From JBJEDU01 sp051872395 (GTDB taxonomy: Bacteria; Bacillota_I; Bacilli_A; RFN20; CAG-826): DNA of 47,730 nt. Numbering within the stretch: position 1 is the stretch's first letter; every line of letters begins with the position of its first letter. Both the position numbers and the translations under genes were made by a program. This document shows, one piece after another, positions 33,311 to 42,397 of the stretch. The notes beneath the pieces are model-generated. The model searched no databases. It was not told the origin of the DNA and worked only from the letters and a program-made list of their open reading frames with translations. The DNA is taken from contig JBJEDU010000008.1 of the NCBI GenBank assembly GCA_051872395.1, positions 1-47,730 on the forward strand. Direction: 5' to 3'.

Positions 33311-33340
33311 TATTCCACTTTCTCCCACTTTTTCCCACTT
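33311..33340 (-). promoter_or_regulatory. MraZ operator: three 10-bp direct repeats
   Basis: On the minus strand three consecutive 10-mers read AAGTGGGAAA, AAGTGGGAGA and AAGTGGAATA, ending at the mraZ ATG. The GTGGGA core at 10-bp spacing is the known MraZ box pattern. The boxes lie downstream of the -10, in the leader, and double as the only SD-like sequence. Confidence 0.88.
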
Positions 33341-33348
33341 GTAATTTT

Positions 33349-33376
33349 ATTATAAACAAGATTAGAGATATTTCAA
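33349..33376 (-). promoter_or_regulatory. Promoter of the mraZ unit
   Basis: TTGAAA (33371-33376) and TATAAT (33349-33354) on the minus strand, 16 bases apart. The start of transcription would fall near 33342, right at the first MraZ box. Confidence 0.7.
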
Positions 33377-33395
33377 ATATTTTTTATACAAAAAA

Positions 33396-33417
33396 CCCAG
33401 AAGATTTTTCTTCCGGG
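33396..33417 (-). terminator. Intrinsic terminator after yceD
   Basis: CCCAGAAGA (33396-33404) and TCTTCCGGG (33409-33417) pair with one mismatch. On the minus strand a run of U follows. It ends the pheS-pheT-yceD unit before the mraZ promoter. Confidence 0.7.
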
Positions 33418-33446
33418 AATTTTTTTAAATAAACAAAGTTAATAAA

Positions 33447-33953
33447 TTATTTGTCAACATCGAGAGAATCAAGAACATCGAATGGAGAAGACTTCTTTTC
33501 TTTTTCTTTCAAATATTCTTCTTCAGTCAAGAAGCGATATCCTTTTCCTTCTTTCGGTAGTTTTGCTCCTTTTTTAATAACTTTAAATGGTATAGATGTA
33601 ATAACTAACGATAAAACCGCTTCATCAACATCAATTTCACTTGAAGTAATTGGATAAAAAGAAGAATCTTCTTCATCATCTTTATAAAATACTTTATAAG
33701 TTAATTCTTCTTTGACATCAAAAGGATAATCAACATCTTCGAGAGTATAAGCGCATGGTACAATAGCGAGACCTTTAATATGAAGTTTTAAAGAATATAA
33801 ATCATCACTTAAAAAAGTTACTTCCGCTTCGACGTGACAAGATTCAATATTTTTGATGTGATATGGATCAAAATCAGCATTAGATAAATCAACATCATCC
33901 TCCATCACGATTGATGGTTTTTTTAAACTTAAAGAAGAAATATTAATTTTCAT
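33447..33953 (-). CDS. YceD/DUF177-family protein (23S rRNA accumulation)
   Basis: This 168-aa acidic protein fits the DUF177/YceD family (YlbN in Bacillus). The conserved middle part is CHVEAEVTFLSDDLYSLKL (about 39-57), followed by PCAYTLEDVDYPFDVKEEL and, later, IDVDEAVLSLVITSIPF. In many bacteria yceD precedes rpmF (L32) and affects 23S rRNA levels. Here rpmF is not downstream; a terminator follows instead. It starts one base after the pheT stop. The assignment rests on pattern and on synteny with ylbN-mraZ. Confidence 0.72.
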   Translation of the reverse strand: MKINISSLSLKKPSIVMEDDVDLSNADFDPYHIKNIESCHVEAEVTFLSDDLYSLKLHIKGLAIVPCAYTLEDVDYPFDVKEELTYKVFYKDDEEDSSFYPITSSEIDVDEAVLSLVITSIPFKVIKKGAKLPKEGKGYRFLTEEEYLKEKEKKSSPFDVLDSLDVDK

Positions 33954-33954
33954 T

Positions 33955-36351
33955 TTAGCTCCTTAAAACTGCTTTGAAAGTTTTGTTAAGTTCAAATTTA
34001 ATTTTATCTTCAAGCAAATTCACTTCTTTTTCTTCAAGGGTATGTTCATTTGAAGTGAACACTACACTAATAGCGACTGATTTTAAATTCATATCGATAT
34101 TTTCACCTTCATAAACATCGAAAACATAAGCGTCAGAAACGAGTCCTTTTCCCACTGATTTGATAGTTCTAATAATATCTTTAACTTCAATATTTTTCAT
34201 AACGAGTAAAGACATATCACGAGTCACTGATGGGAAACGAGAAAATTGTTGCATTTTATTTAATGATACTTTCAAAGAAAGTAATTCATCCAAATTAATT
34301 TCTAAAACAACAACTGGTAATTTATTAAAATCATATACTTTATTCATATTTGGATGAAGTTCACCAATAAATCCAATTTTTTTGCCTTGAACATTTAAGA
34401 TCGCGCTTCTTCCTGGATGAAGTTCTTTCATGACATCGTTCTTTTCAAATTTAAATCTAGAATTATCGATTCCAAGAATTTGAGCGATGTCTTCAAAAAT
34501 ACCTTTCGCATCATAAAAATCATATTTCATTTTAGAAAGATATCCTTGATTTAATCTTCCACCAACCATCACAACAGATAAGTGATGTGAATATCCATTT
34601 TTATATGAAATAACAGAGGTTTCAAAAAGTGATAAGTTTTTATTTTGACGAGCGACGTTATATTCAGCGCATTTACATAAAGAGTTAGTTAATGAAGTTC
34701 TCATGACTTCATGTTCGTCTGTCAATGGATGTAAAACACTGACAAATTCTTGATTAAATAATTCGCTAAATAACTCCACTTCTTTTTTAGAAATTAAAGA
34801 ATAAGTTAAGCATTCATCAAAACCATTATTGATTAAATAGTTTCTAATTAAATTAATTTTTTCATTGATTGGAGATAATTGACCGACTGTCGTGTCAAAT
34901 TTCATCATTTTTGATTCGACATTGTCATATCCTAATATTCTAATTACTTCTTCAGCAATATCTGCTTTTGATTCAACATCAATTCTAAAAGAAGGAACTT
35001 TGATAGTTAATGCATCACTATCAGTAGATTCAACAGTGAAAAATAATCTAACTAAAACATCTTTGATTTGTTCAAAAGTGAAATTTGTCGATAATAATTT
35101 ATTAATATCTTTCACAGATGTTTCAATAATGTTTTCTTTATATTCTTCACTTTGATAATTAACGATGTCACTAATTTCTTTTCCTTCGCATAATTCGATA
35201 ATTAATTGAGTAGCGAAATCAATAACATATTCGGCTTGGAAATGATTTGTTCCTTTAACGAATCTTTGTGATGATTCACTGACTAAACCTAATCTTGAAG
35301 AAGTTCTTCTTATAGAAGCCCCATCAAATGAAGCGGATTCAATCGCAATATTTTTACTATTTTCATCAACCGCACATTTAAGTGAACCCATAACTCCACC
35401 AAGACACATGACTTCACCATCTGAACAAATGACAATATCACCTTCATAAAGTGAATATGTTTTTTCATCTAAAGCAACAAAATCACCAGAATAAGAACTG
35501 GAAGCATATAATTCTTTTTTATTTAATTTATCAATGTCATACATATGAAGTGGTTGACCAGTCATGAGCATGACATAATTACCGATATCAACAATATTAT
35601 TAATGCTTCTAATACCTGACGCCATTAAAATATCTTGTATCCATTTTGGAGAAGGCTTAATGACGATGTTTTTGATTTCTCTTGAAGCAAATTGACTACA
35701 TTTATTTGTTTTACTACTTATAAAAAAACTATTTTTAATATTTGATTTTATAGAAAATTGTTCATCTTTAAATTTTAATTTAAAAACTGCTGATACTTCT
35801 TTAGCGAAATTTCTTATTGATAACAAATCTGGTCTATTGGCCAAAATTTTTGCATCAAAGACAACATCATCTAAACCAAGATAAGATAAAACATTTTCTT
35901 CTCCAACAGGTGCAGAAGCATCCAATTCTTCAATTCCATTAATTTGTTTATCGGTTAAATATTTACTTTCAACTCCAAGTTCGAGAAGTGAACAGCACAT
36001 ACCATTGCTTTCAACACCGCGAATAATACCTTTTTTAATCGTACCACCTGGTAAAATCGCTCCTTCTCTAGCAACAATAACTTTCAATCCTTTTCTTGCA
36101 TTAGGCGCTCCACAAACGATTTGATTGACACCATATTTATTTCCTAGATCAACTTTTAAAACATGAAGATGATCGCTATCTGGATGCATTTCACATTCAA
36201 TAATTTCACCAATTACTAAATTTGTCGCATTCGCGAGTTGATGAAATTCTTCAATTTCAACACCAGAAAAAGTTAACCCATCCGCAATTTGTGAAGGAGT
36301 TAAGTCTTTTAAATCAACATATTTGCTTAATGCTTTTAACGATACTAACAT
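33955..36351 (-). CDS. pheT: Phenylalanyl-tRNA synthetase beta subunit
   Basis: PheT (798 aa) pairs with PheS as an alpha2-beta2 enzyme. Domains in order: EMAP-like tRNA-binding domain (about 40-150, NLVIGEIIECEMHPDSDHLHVLKVD), B3/4 editing domain (about 215-380), B5 domain (about 400-475), catalytic-like core, and C-terminal FDX-ACB anticodon domain (about 705-798, FSRFPSVTRDMSLLV). Full length. Start ATG 36351 follows GGAGGAAAGAAAG. It is four bases from the pheS stop. Confidence 0.97.
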   Translation of the reverse strand: MLVSLKALSKYVDLKDLTPSQIADGLTFSGVEIEEFHQLANATNLVIGEIIECEMHPDSDHLHVLKVDLGNKYGVNQIVCGAPNARKGLKVIVAREGAILPGGTIKKGIIRGVESNGMCCSLLELGVESKYLTDKQINGIEELDASAPVGEENVLSYLGLDDVVFDAKILANRPDLLSIRNFAKEVSAVFKLKFKDEQFSIKSNIKNSFFISSKTNKCSQFASREIKNIVIKPSPKWIQDILMASGIRSINNIVDIGNYVMLMTGQPLHMYDIDKLNKKELYASSSYSGDFVALDEKTYSLYEGDIVICSDGEVMCLGGVMGSLKCAVDENSKNIAIESASFDGASIRRTSSRLGLVSESSQRFVKGTNHFQAEYVIDFATQLIIELCEGKEISDIVNYQSEEYKENIIETSVKDINKLLSTNFTFEQIKDVLVRLFFTVESTDSDALTIKVPSFRIDVESKADIAEEVIRILGYDNVESKMMKFDTTVGQLSPINEKINLIRNYLINNGFDECLTYSLISKKEVELFSELFNQEFVSVLHPLTDEHEVMRTSLTNSLCKCAEYNVARQNKNLSLFETSVISYKNGYSHHLSVVMVGGRLNQGYLSKMKYDFYDAKGIFEDIAQILGIDNSRFKFEKNDVMKELHPGRSAILNVQGKKIGFIGELHPNMNKVYDFNKLPVVVLEINLDELLSLKVSLNKMQQFSRFPSVTRDMSLLVMKNIEVKDIIRTIKSVGKGLVSDAYVFDVYEGENIDMNLKSVAISVVFTSNEHTLEEKEVNLLEDKIKFELNKTFKAVLRS

Positions 36352-36369
36352 CTTTCTTTCCTCCACTCA

Positions 36370-37404
36370 TTATTGTTTTTTGAATTGATGTAAGAATCTT
36401 ACATCGTTTGTATATAACTTTCTAATATCATCGATTCCATATCGAAGAAGAGCCACTCTTTCAACACCTAAGCCAAAAGCAAATCCAGAATATACATCTG
36501 GGTCATAACCATTCATTCTTAAGACGTTTGGATGAACCATTCCTCCACCCAAAATTTCAATGTAACCAGTGCCTTTACACATTGGGCAGCCTTTTCCACC
36601 ACAAGAAGCACATGAAATATCAATTTCAACGCTTGGTTCAGTAAATGGGAAAAAGCTTGAACGCATACGAATGCTTCTTTTTTCACCGAACATCTTCTTA
36701 ACAAAGAGTTCTAAAGTAGCTTTTAAATTGCCAAGATTTATATCTTTATCGACTACAAGACCTTCAATTTGAGCGAATTGATGAGAATGAGTCATATCAT
36801 CATCATCACGACGATATGTTTTTCCAGGACAAATCATCTTGATTGGTTGTCCCTTTTTTGCTTCCATGGTTCGTGCTTGAACCGCGGAAGTTTGAGTTCT
36901 AAGTAATAAGTTATCATCAATATAAAATGAATCTTGCATATCTCTTGCAGGATGGTCATGAGGAATATTTAATAGTTCAAAGTTATAACGATCTTTTTCA
37001 ACTTCTGGACCTTCTTCAACTTCAAAACCCATTGATACAAATACATTAACAATTTCATCTTGAACGACGAAAAATGGATTTTTACCACCAATGACATTAT
37101 GTTTACCGGGTAAAGAAATATCGATTTGTTCTTTTGCTAATTTTTCTTCTAATAATTTATTGGATATTTCTTCATCCTTTTTATTTAACGCTTCACTAAT
37201 TTTGCCTTTTACTAAATTGATTTCTTGACCATATTTTTTCTTCTCTTCAATTGATAAAGTGCCAAGCAAAGACATAAATGACATCAATTCACTCTTCTTT
37301 GCAAAATATTTGTTTCTAACTCCAACAATTTCTTCTTTGGTAGAGGCTTTTTCAATATCATCTAAAGCTTCGTTTAATATAGATTGAATTCTATCTAGTT
37401 CCAT
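36370..37404 (-). CDS. pheS: Phenylalanyl-tRNA synthetase alpha subunit
   Basis: PheS (344 aa) carries the catalytic site. Class II motifs are visible: motif 1 region FVSMGFEVEEGPEVE, motif 2 RRDDDDMTHSHQFAQIEGL (about 202-220), motif 3 GFAFGLGVERVALLRYGIDDIR (about 310-331). The N-terminal coiled coil (1-90) and a CASCGGKGCPMCKGTG insert (about 265-280) are present. AGGAGG lies ten bases before ATG 37404. No T-box precedes it, although many Firmicutes pheST operons have one; a perfect palindrome lies upstream (37448-37467). Confidence 0.97.
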   Translation of the reverse strand: MELDRIQSILNEALDDIEKASTKEEIVGVRNKYFAKKSELMSFMSLLGTLSIEEKKKYGQEINLVKGKISEALNKKDEEISNKLLEEKLAKEQIDISLPGKHNVIGGKNPFFVVQDEIVNVFVSMGFEVEEGPEVEKDRYNFELLNIPHDHPARDMQDSFYIDDNLLLRTQTSAVQARTMEAKKGQPIKMICPGKTYRRDDDDMTHSHQFAQIEGLVVDKDINLGNLKATLELFVKKMFGEKRSIRMRSSFFPFTEPSVEIDISCASCGGKGCPMCKGTGYIEILGGGMVHPNVLRMNGYDPDVYSGFAFGLGVERVALLRYGIDDIRKLYTNDVRFLHQFKKQ

Positions 37405-37430
37405 GGAAATAATTCCTCCTAGTCTTATTG

Positions 37431-37467
37431 ATTATATCAAAGTGATTAAATAAAGTATACTTTATTT
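37431..37467 (-). promoter_or_regulatory. pheS promoter region with 20-bp perfect palindrome
   Basis: 37448-37467 is AAATAAAGTA followed by its exact reverse complement. TATAAT for pheS lies at 37431-37436, so the palindrome overlaps the -35 zone. An outer GTGATT/AATCAC pair (37442-37447, 37476-37481) could make a longer hairpin. It may be an operator or the terminator of the preceding methylase gene. Confidence 0.4.
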
Positions 37468-37470
37468 CTA

Positions 37471-38205
37471 CTAAAAATCACCAATTTCTTTTATTTTATA
37501 TAAAATTATGCCTGAACTGACTGCGACATTTAGTGAATCAATATTCGACATTGGTATCTTGACAAACTCATTACTTATTTCTTCTAACTTAGAAGAAATC
37601 CCATGAGATTCATTTCCAAAACAAATAATAAACTTCTCATTTAATTTTATTTCATTAATCGGGACTGAAATATCTTTTAAAGTCGTTGAAATAATCGTAT
37701 GAGATTTTTTAAAGGAAGAAATATCATCATAAATGAGTGGTAAACAGTATATCGCTCCTTTAGAAGACGCAATGACTTTTTCATTATAAATAGAGCAACA
37801 TCCTTTTGATAAAATAACCCCATCATAATTAAGGGCTAAAGCGGTTCTTATAATCGTTCCTAAATTGCCTGGATCTTGAACATCATCTAAATAGACCAAA
37901 TGATTATCTGATTGTAATTTTTTATCTAAAAAGTGTGAAACAAAAACGATGCCTTGAGGGTTTTTTGTGGATGATATTTTTTTGATGATATCTTCATTTA
38001 CAATATATTGGTCAATATCTTTTGGAACAAAATCTAAAAAAGACAAAGTATATATCTCTTTAACGATTCCTTCTTTTAACGCCATATTCAAATTATAGAT
38101 ACCTTCAGAAATAAAAAGTTTGTTTTCATTTCTAAAAGAAGGATTCTTTAATTTAGTTAAAAAGACAATTTTCTTGTTCGTTTTACTATCGATCTTTTTG
38201 ATCAT
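37471..38205 (-). CDS. SpoU/TrmH-family RNA 2'-O-methyltransferase
   Basis: This 244-aa protein has the SPOUT knot motifs: DPGNLGTIIRTA (about 108-119), FGNESHGIS (about 191-199) and IPMSNIDSLNVAVSSGI (about 213-229). An N-terminal substrate-binding domain (about 1-95) precedes them. The target RNA is unknown. A SpoU gene next to pheS also occurs in Bacillus (ysgA). The start overlaps the preceding peptidase gene by 20 bases. Confidence 0.9.
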   Translation of the reverse strand: MIKKIDSKTNKKIVFLTKLKNPSFRNENKLFISEGIYNLNMALKEGIVKEIYTLSFLDFVPKDIDQYIVNEDIIKKISSTKNPQGIVFVSHFLDKKLQSDNHLVYLDDVQDPGNLGTIIRTALALNYDGVILSKGCCSIYNEKVIASSKGAIYCLPLIYDDISSFKKSHTIISTTLKDISVPINEIKLNEKFIICFGNESHGISSKLEEISNEFVKIPMSNIDSLNVAVSSGIILYKIKEIGDF

Positions 38206-38854
38206 AATGATAAATCTTCTTTCTTAATAAATTATGCAATGTTTTATAATTTGGACAATATTTATAAACGACATTATAAAAGTTTTTAGAGTGATCAAAA
38301 TAGAAAAAATGCGCTAATTCGTGAATGATGACAGAATCAATTATTTCATAATCATAGTGAATTAATTTTAAATTAAAGCAAAGAGTATTTGTTGCTTTAG
38401 AATTTGAACCATTTCTCGTTTCCATTTTTCTTATTTTGACTTTATATGGAGGTTTAATTTTCATCAATGCTTCATACATCAATACTCTTTTTTTCATCAC
38501 CGAAAGAAAAAAGGTTTTGAGTTTTTTATCCAATTCTTCTTTAGTGGAAAACACAATTTCTTCTCCGGTTGAAAACTTAATTTTTCCAGGAAATGATAGT
38601 TGAATTTTATCACCAAATAAATAAATAAAATCTTCGCCTTCACCAGCATTTTTGTTTACTGTTTCAATTAACTTTGATGCATATTTATCCAATCCTTTTT
38701 TAATTGTGGAATTCAAAACAAAAGGTGGACAAGTCACATAAAAAGTATTGTTTCTAAAGCGATAATGAATCAATTTTTTTGCTTTATAAGTAATCTCGAC
38801 AGGATATTTTGTATTATCGATTTCGTATTCAATAATTTTCTTTTTGTTTATCAT
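38186..38854 (-). CDS. YgjP-like (DUF45) zinc metallopeptidase
   Basis: This 222-aa protein ends with VIIHELAHFFYFDHSKNFYNVV (about 183-204), the HELAH zinc motif and second His of the YgjP/WLM group; TRNGSNSKATNTLCFNLKLIHYDYEIIDSVIIHE-type context before it is typical of DUF45. There is no signal peptide. Its role in bacteria is poorly known; relatives sit near restriction systems and repair genes, but none here. First gene of the methylase-pheST direction, divergent from the DUF523 gene; TATAAT lies about 17 bases before its ATG and no SD is seen. Confidence 0.82.
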   Translation of the reverse strand: MINKKKIIEYEIDNTKYPVEITYKAKKLIHYRFRNNTFYVTCPPFVLNSTIKKGLDKYASKLIETVNKNAGEGEDFIYLFGDKIQLSFPGKIKFSTGEEIVFSTKEELDKKLKTFFLSVMKKRVLMYEALMKIKPPYKVKIRKMETRNGSNSKATNTLCFNLKLIHYDYEIIDSVIIHELAHFFYFDHSKNFYNVVYKYCPNYKTLHNLLRKKIYHYDQKDR

Positions 38855-38879
38855 AATTGGAAATTATTTTTATTATAAC

Positions 38880-38908
38880 TTGATTAAATAATTATCGATA
38901 GATAAAAT
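38880..38908 (+). promoter_or_regulatory. Promoter of the DUF523 gene
   Basis: TTGATT (38880-38885) and TAAAAT (38903-38908), exactly 17 bases apart. The leader to ATG 38920 would be only about 4-6 nt, and an in-frame GTG lies five bases after the -10. Confidence 0.6.
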
Positions 38909-38919
38909 ATCAAGTGGTT

Positions 38920-39366
38920 ATGAAAAAAATTCTTATTTCTGCATGTCTAGTTGGTGATAATACAAAATACGATGGCACCAACAATAAAAGTCCATTAATA
39001 TCTTCACTTCTAGAAAAATTTGAACTCGTTCCTTTTTGTTGCGAAGTTGAAGGAGGATTAAAAATACCTCGAGTACCTGCTGAAATACAAAAAGATGGAA
39101 AGATAATTAATAAAAAGCAAGTTGATGTCACCAAAAATTATATGAATGGGGTCGAAAAAGCTATTAATATTTGTTCATATTTAGGAATCGAAGTAGCGAT
39201 ATTAAAAGAAAAATCTCCATCATGTGGGGTTCATAAAATATATGATGGCGAGTTTAGTGGCAAATTAATCGATGGTCAAGGTGTTCTAGCGTCCGCTTTA
39301 AGAAAAAAAGGTATCAAAGTTATAAACGAAGATGAAATTGAACAATTTCTAAATGAAATAAATTAA
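38920..39366 (+). CDS. DUF523 family protein
   Basis: This 148-aa protein matches DUF523 throughout: KKILISACLVGDNTKYDG (N-terminus), PFCCEVEGGLKIPR (about 40-53), and KEKSPSCGVHKIYDGEFSG (about 95-113). The conserved cysteines suggest metal or Fe-S binding, but the function is unknown. ATG 38920 is chosen to start MKKILISACL; an in-frame GTG two codons upstream is possible. Single-gene unit with a near-leaderless promoter and a long terminator. Confidence 0.88.
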   Translation: MKKILISACLVGDNTKYDGTNNKSPLISSLLEKFELVPFCCEVEGGLKIPRVPAEIQKDGKIINKKQVDVTKNYMNGVEKAINICSYLGIEVAILKEKSPSCGVHKIYDGEFSGKLIDGQGVLASALRKKGIKVINEDEIEQFLNEIN

Positions 39367-39430
39367 AAAAGAATCATACATCTAATAATTCAATTTGATG
39401 AACACTCATCAATTCGTATGATTCTTTTTT
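39365..39430. terminator. Long bidirectional terminator between convergent genes
   Basis: AAAAAAGAATCATAC (39365-39379) pairs perfectly with GTATGATTCTTTTTT (39416-39430) over 15 bp. The 36-nt loop holds an inner TTGATG/CATCAA hairpin. A and T runs at the two ends give a U-tail on either strand, serving DUF523 (+) and the dUTPase operon (-). Confidence 0.85.
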
Positions 39431-39443
39431 TATATTTTATTAA

Positions 39444-39938
39444 TTAATAATTAGTTTCTTGTCGATGATAATTTTCTTGTAATTTATGATAATACGCGAC
39501 TTCTAATTCTTCGATGGTTAATCCGAGAGGATAAAGCAAAGATAAAAATGTTTTAAATGCATTTAAATAATCATCTTCATTTCTAGAAGAGAAAAATTTA
39601 GTAATATCATCATATAGTTTTAAAAATATATCAGTAGGAGTCATTTCAACTTCAACAAGTTCAACAATTGTTGTTTTGATATTAGCATCAATACCTAAAG
39701 AAAGGAAAAAATGAAGTCCATCAGCGTATTCATCTAAAACAACTTCCTTTGGTAAACTCGACTTATTTGACCAATATTTAAAAGTTCTTGTCGCATTAGC
39801 GAATTCACCAATTTCTACAAGGAGTGCAAGAGAGCGTTTGTTTCTTGTCGATTCATATGTTACATGATGATTTTTAGCGATATTTTCATCTAATTCTTTT
39901 TGTTTTTCAAAAAGAGGGCTTAAATCAATAAACTTCAT
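39444..39938 (-). CDS. Dimeric dUTPase (MazG-like fold)
   Basis: This 164-aa all-helical protein matches dUTPase_2: EIGEFANATRTFKYWSNK (about 42-59), with the Mg-binding Glu pair, then EVVLDEYADGLHFFLSLG (about 64-81). It would hydrolyse dUTP to dUMP, keeping uracil out of DNA and feeding dTMP synthesis. ATG 39938 lies four bases after the glgP stop; the upstream TTG overlaps glgP. Last gene of glgB-glgP-dut. Confidence 0.88.
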   Translation of the reverse strand: MKFIDLSPLFEKQKELDENIAKNHHVTYESTRNKRSLALLVEIGEFANATRTFKYWSNKSSLPKEVVLDEYADGLHFFLSLGIDANIKTTIVELVEVEMTPTDIFLKLYDDITKFFSSRNEDDYLNAFKTFLSLLYPLGLTIEELEVAYYHKLQENYHRQETNY

Positions 39939-39942
39939 TTTA

Positions 39943-42348
39943 TTAATCAACCTTTTCTAATTTCCAGATTTCTTTTGCGTATTGTTCAATAGTTCTATCG
40001 CTAGAGAAATGTCCACTATTAGCGACATTAGCTAAACACATCTTTTCCCAAACGTATTTATCTTGATATAGTTCTTGAACCTTTTCATGCGCTTTAACGT
40101 AACTATCGAAATCTTTGAGTATAAAATATTGATCATTATGATTCATGATTTCATCAAAAATCATTCTAAAACGATCTTGTTTATATTTCACCCAAGGTCC
40201 AGTAAATAAAGAATCTAAGACATTTTTGATGCGAGAATCATTATTATAAATATCCCATGGACTATATCCACCATTATTGTAATAATTTTCGACTTCATCA
40301 GCGTTTAATCCAAAGATAACTTCGTTTTCCATGCCGGCTTTTTCAGCAATTTCAATATTTGCACCATCGAGGGTTCCAAGTGTAACCGCACCATTCATCA
40401 TCAATTTCATGTTAGAGGTTCCACTAGCTTCTTTTCCAGCTGTTGAAATTTGTTCACTAACATCGCTAGCAGGAATGATTAATTCCGCTAAAGTGACACC
40501 ATAGTTTTCAATGAAAACAACTTTTAAGTAATCCGATGTTTCTTCATCATTATTAACAACATCAGCGACTGCTAAAATTAATTCAATAATCTTTTTAGCG
40601 TAAGCATAACTTGGTGCAGCTTTCGCTCCAAAAATGAAAGTATGAGGGAAAATTCTGAAATTTGGATCAGATTTCATTCTTTGATATAAGTAAATAATAT
40701 GGAAAATATTTAACAATTGACGTTTATAAGCGTGTAGACGCTTAATTTGAACATCAAAAATTGAATTTTCATCAATCTCAACACCATTATGTTCGAGGAC
40801 ATATTTTTTGAGTTTGAGTTTATTTTCTTTCTTGATATCCCACATTTTATCAAGGACTTTTTTATCATCTTTAAACTTATTAAATTCCTTGAGTTCTTCC
40901 ATATTTAAAATCCATTTATCACCAATTAATGAAGTTATCAAATTGGATAATTCCGGATTTGCGTTTACTAACCAGCGACGATGAGTGACACCGTTAGTTT
41001 TATTATTAAATTTATATGGCATATAAGAATAAAAATCTTTAAAGGTAATTGTTTTTAATATGTTCGTATGAATTTCCGCGACACCATTGACTGAGAAAGC
41101 AGTATAAATCGCTAAATTACACATATGAATTTGACCATCTTTAATAATAGCCATTTGATATTTTTTATTTTCAGGAATACCTTTTTGATTTAATTCGATA
41201 TTAAATCTACGATTTATTTCCTCGATAATCATATAGCAACGAGGAATTAAATTTTGAACATAAATAACTGGCCATTTTTCTAACGCTTCTGGCATAACTG
41301 TATGATTAGTGAACGCCATTGAATGTGAAACTTCATACCAAGCATCGTCCCACTCCATATTGTATTCATCGAGCATGATTCTCATCATTTCTGGAATAGC
41401 TAAAATTGGGTGCGTATCATTCAATTGGAAAACGTATTGGTTTGATATTCCTTTGAGTGTTCCATTATGTCGATAATATGATTGCAAAGTCGATTGTAAA
41501 CCACTAGAAACTAAGAAATATTGTTGACGTAATCTCAAAATTCTTCCATGTTCAGTAGAATCATCTGGGTATAGACCATGACACAACTCTTTTAAAGCAT
41601 TTAAATAATCATTAAAAGACATCGACTTTGGTAAATTTTGAGCACTTGGTTCAGCACTCCATAAACGTAAATTATTTGTTACATGGTTATGATATCCAAC
41701 GACTGGAACATCATATGGAACAGCGCGAACACATACTGGATTAGCAGTTTTAATTCCATATGTTCCATCAGGTTTAAGATATGTTTCAGGATTGCCATAA
41801 AATTTTACTTCAACAGCGTATTTAGCTTTTCTAACTTCCCAAACATTTCCATTTGTTAACCATTGATCAGGTAATTCAACTTGTTTTCCACCAACGATAG
41901 ATTGTCTAAAAAATCCATATTCATATCGAATGCAATTTCCGTGTCCTGGATAGCCTAAAGAGGCGATAGAATCAAGGAAACAAGCCGCTAAACGACCTAA
42001 TCCACCATTACCCAAACCAGCATCAGATTCCACTTCTTCAAGTTCATGAATGTTAATTCCTAAATCTTCTAAACCTTCTTTAGCAATTTGGTAAATTCCC
42101 ATATTTTGCATATTGTTAACAAGCAATCTACCAATTAAAAACTCCATCGAAAAGTAAATTAATGTTCTTTTCTTATTTTCAATTGTCACATCATGAACAT
42201 GACGATAATTAACATTCGCATAATCTCGAACCATCTCACCTAAAATTTGATATTTTTCAGTGATGTGGGAATCAGCGATGGAAACGCCATATCTTTCAAT
42301 CATCCGATGTTCAAATTCTTTTTTAAATACTTCTTTGTTTGTAAACAT
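39943..42348 (-). CDS. glgP: Glycogen/maltodextrin phosphorylase
   Basis: GlgP (801 aa) releases glucose-1-phosphate from alpha-1,4-glucans. The PLP lysine is in EASGTSNMKLMMNGAVTLGTLDGAN (about 635-660 region), and the N-terminal DAGLGNGGLGRLAACFLDS (about 109-127) is typical of GT35. Full length. GAAGGAA precedes the ATG. It sits downstream of glgB; glgC, glgA and glgX are not in the window, so only branching and breakdown are encoded here. Confidence 0.97.
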   Translation of the reverse strand: MFTNKEVFKKEFEHRMIERYGVSIADSHITEKYQILGEMVRDYANVNYRHVHDVTIENKKRTLIYFSMEFLIGRLLVNNMQNMGIYQIAKEGLEDLGINIHELEEVESDAGLGNGGLGRLAACFLDSIASLGYPGHGNCIRYEYGFFRQSIVGGKQVELPDQWLTNGNVWEVRKAKYAVEVKFYGNPETYLKPDGTYGIKTANPVCVRAVPYDVPVVGYHNHVTNNLRLWSAEPSAQNLPKSMSFNDYLNALKELCHGLYPDDSTEHGRILRLRQQYFLVSSGLQSTLQSYYRHNGTLKGISNQYVFQLNDTHPILAIPEMMRIMLDEYNMEWDDAWYEVSHSMAFTNHTVMPEALEKWPVIYVQNLIPRCYMIIEEINRRFNIELNQKGIPENKKYQMAIIKDGQIHMCNLAIYTAFSVNGVAEIHTNILKTITFKDFYSYMPYKFNNKTNGVTHRRWLVNANPELSNLITSLIGDKWILNMEELKEFNKFKDDKKVLDKMWDIKKENKLKLKKYVLEHNGVEIDENSIFDVQIKRLHAYKRQLLNIFHIIYLYQRMKSDPNFRIFPHTFIFGAKAAPSYAYAKKIIELILAVADVVNNDEETSDYLKVVFIENYGVTLAELIIPASDVSEQISTAGKEASGTSNMKLMMNGAVTLGTLDGANIEIAEKAGMENEVIFGLNADEVENYYNNGGYSPWDIYNNDSRIKNVLDSLFTGPWVKYKQDRFRMIFDEIMNHNDQYFILKDFDSYVKAHEKVQELYQDKYVWEKMCLANVANSGHFSSDRTIEQYAKEIWKLEKVD

Positions 42349-42397
42349 AATAAAATTCCTTCATTTATATATTTTAATGTTAAACACTATTTATTAA

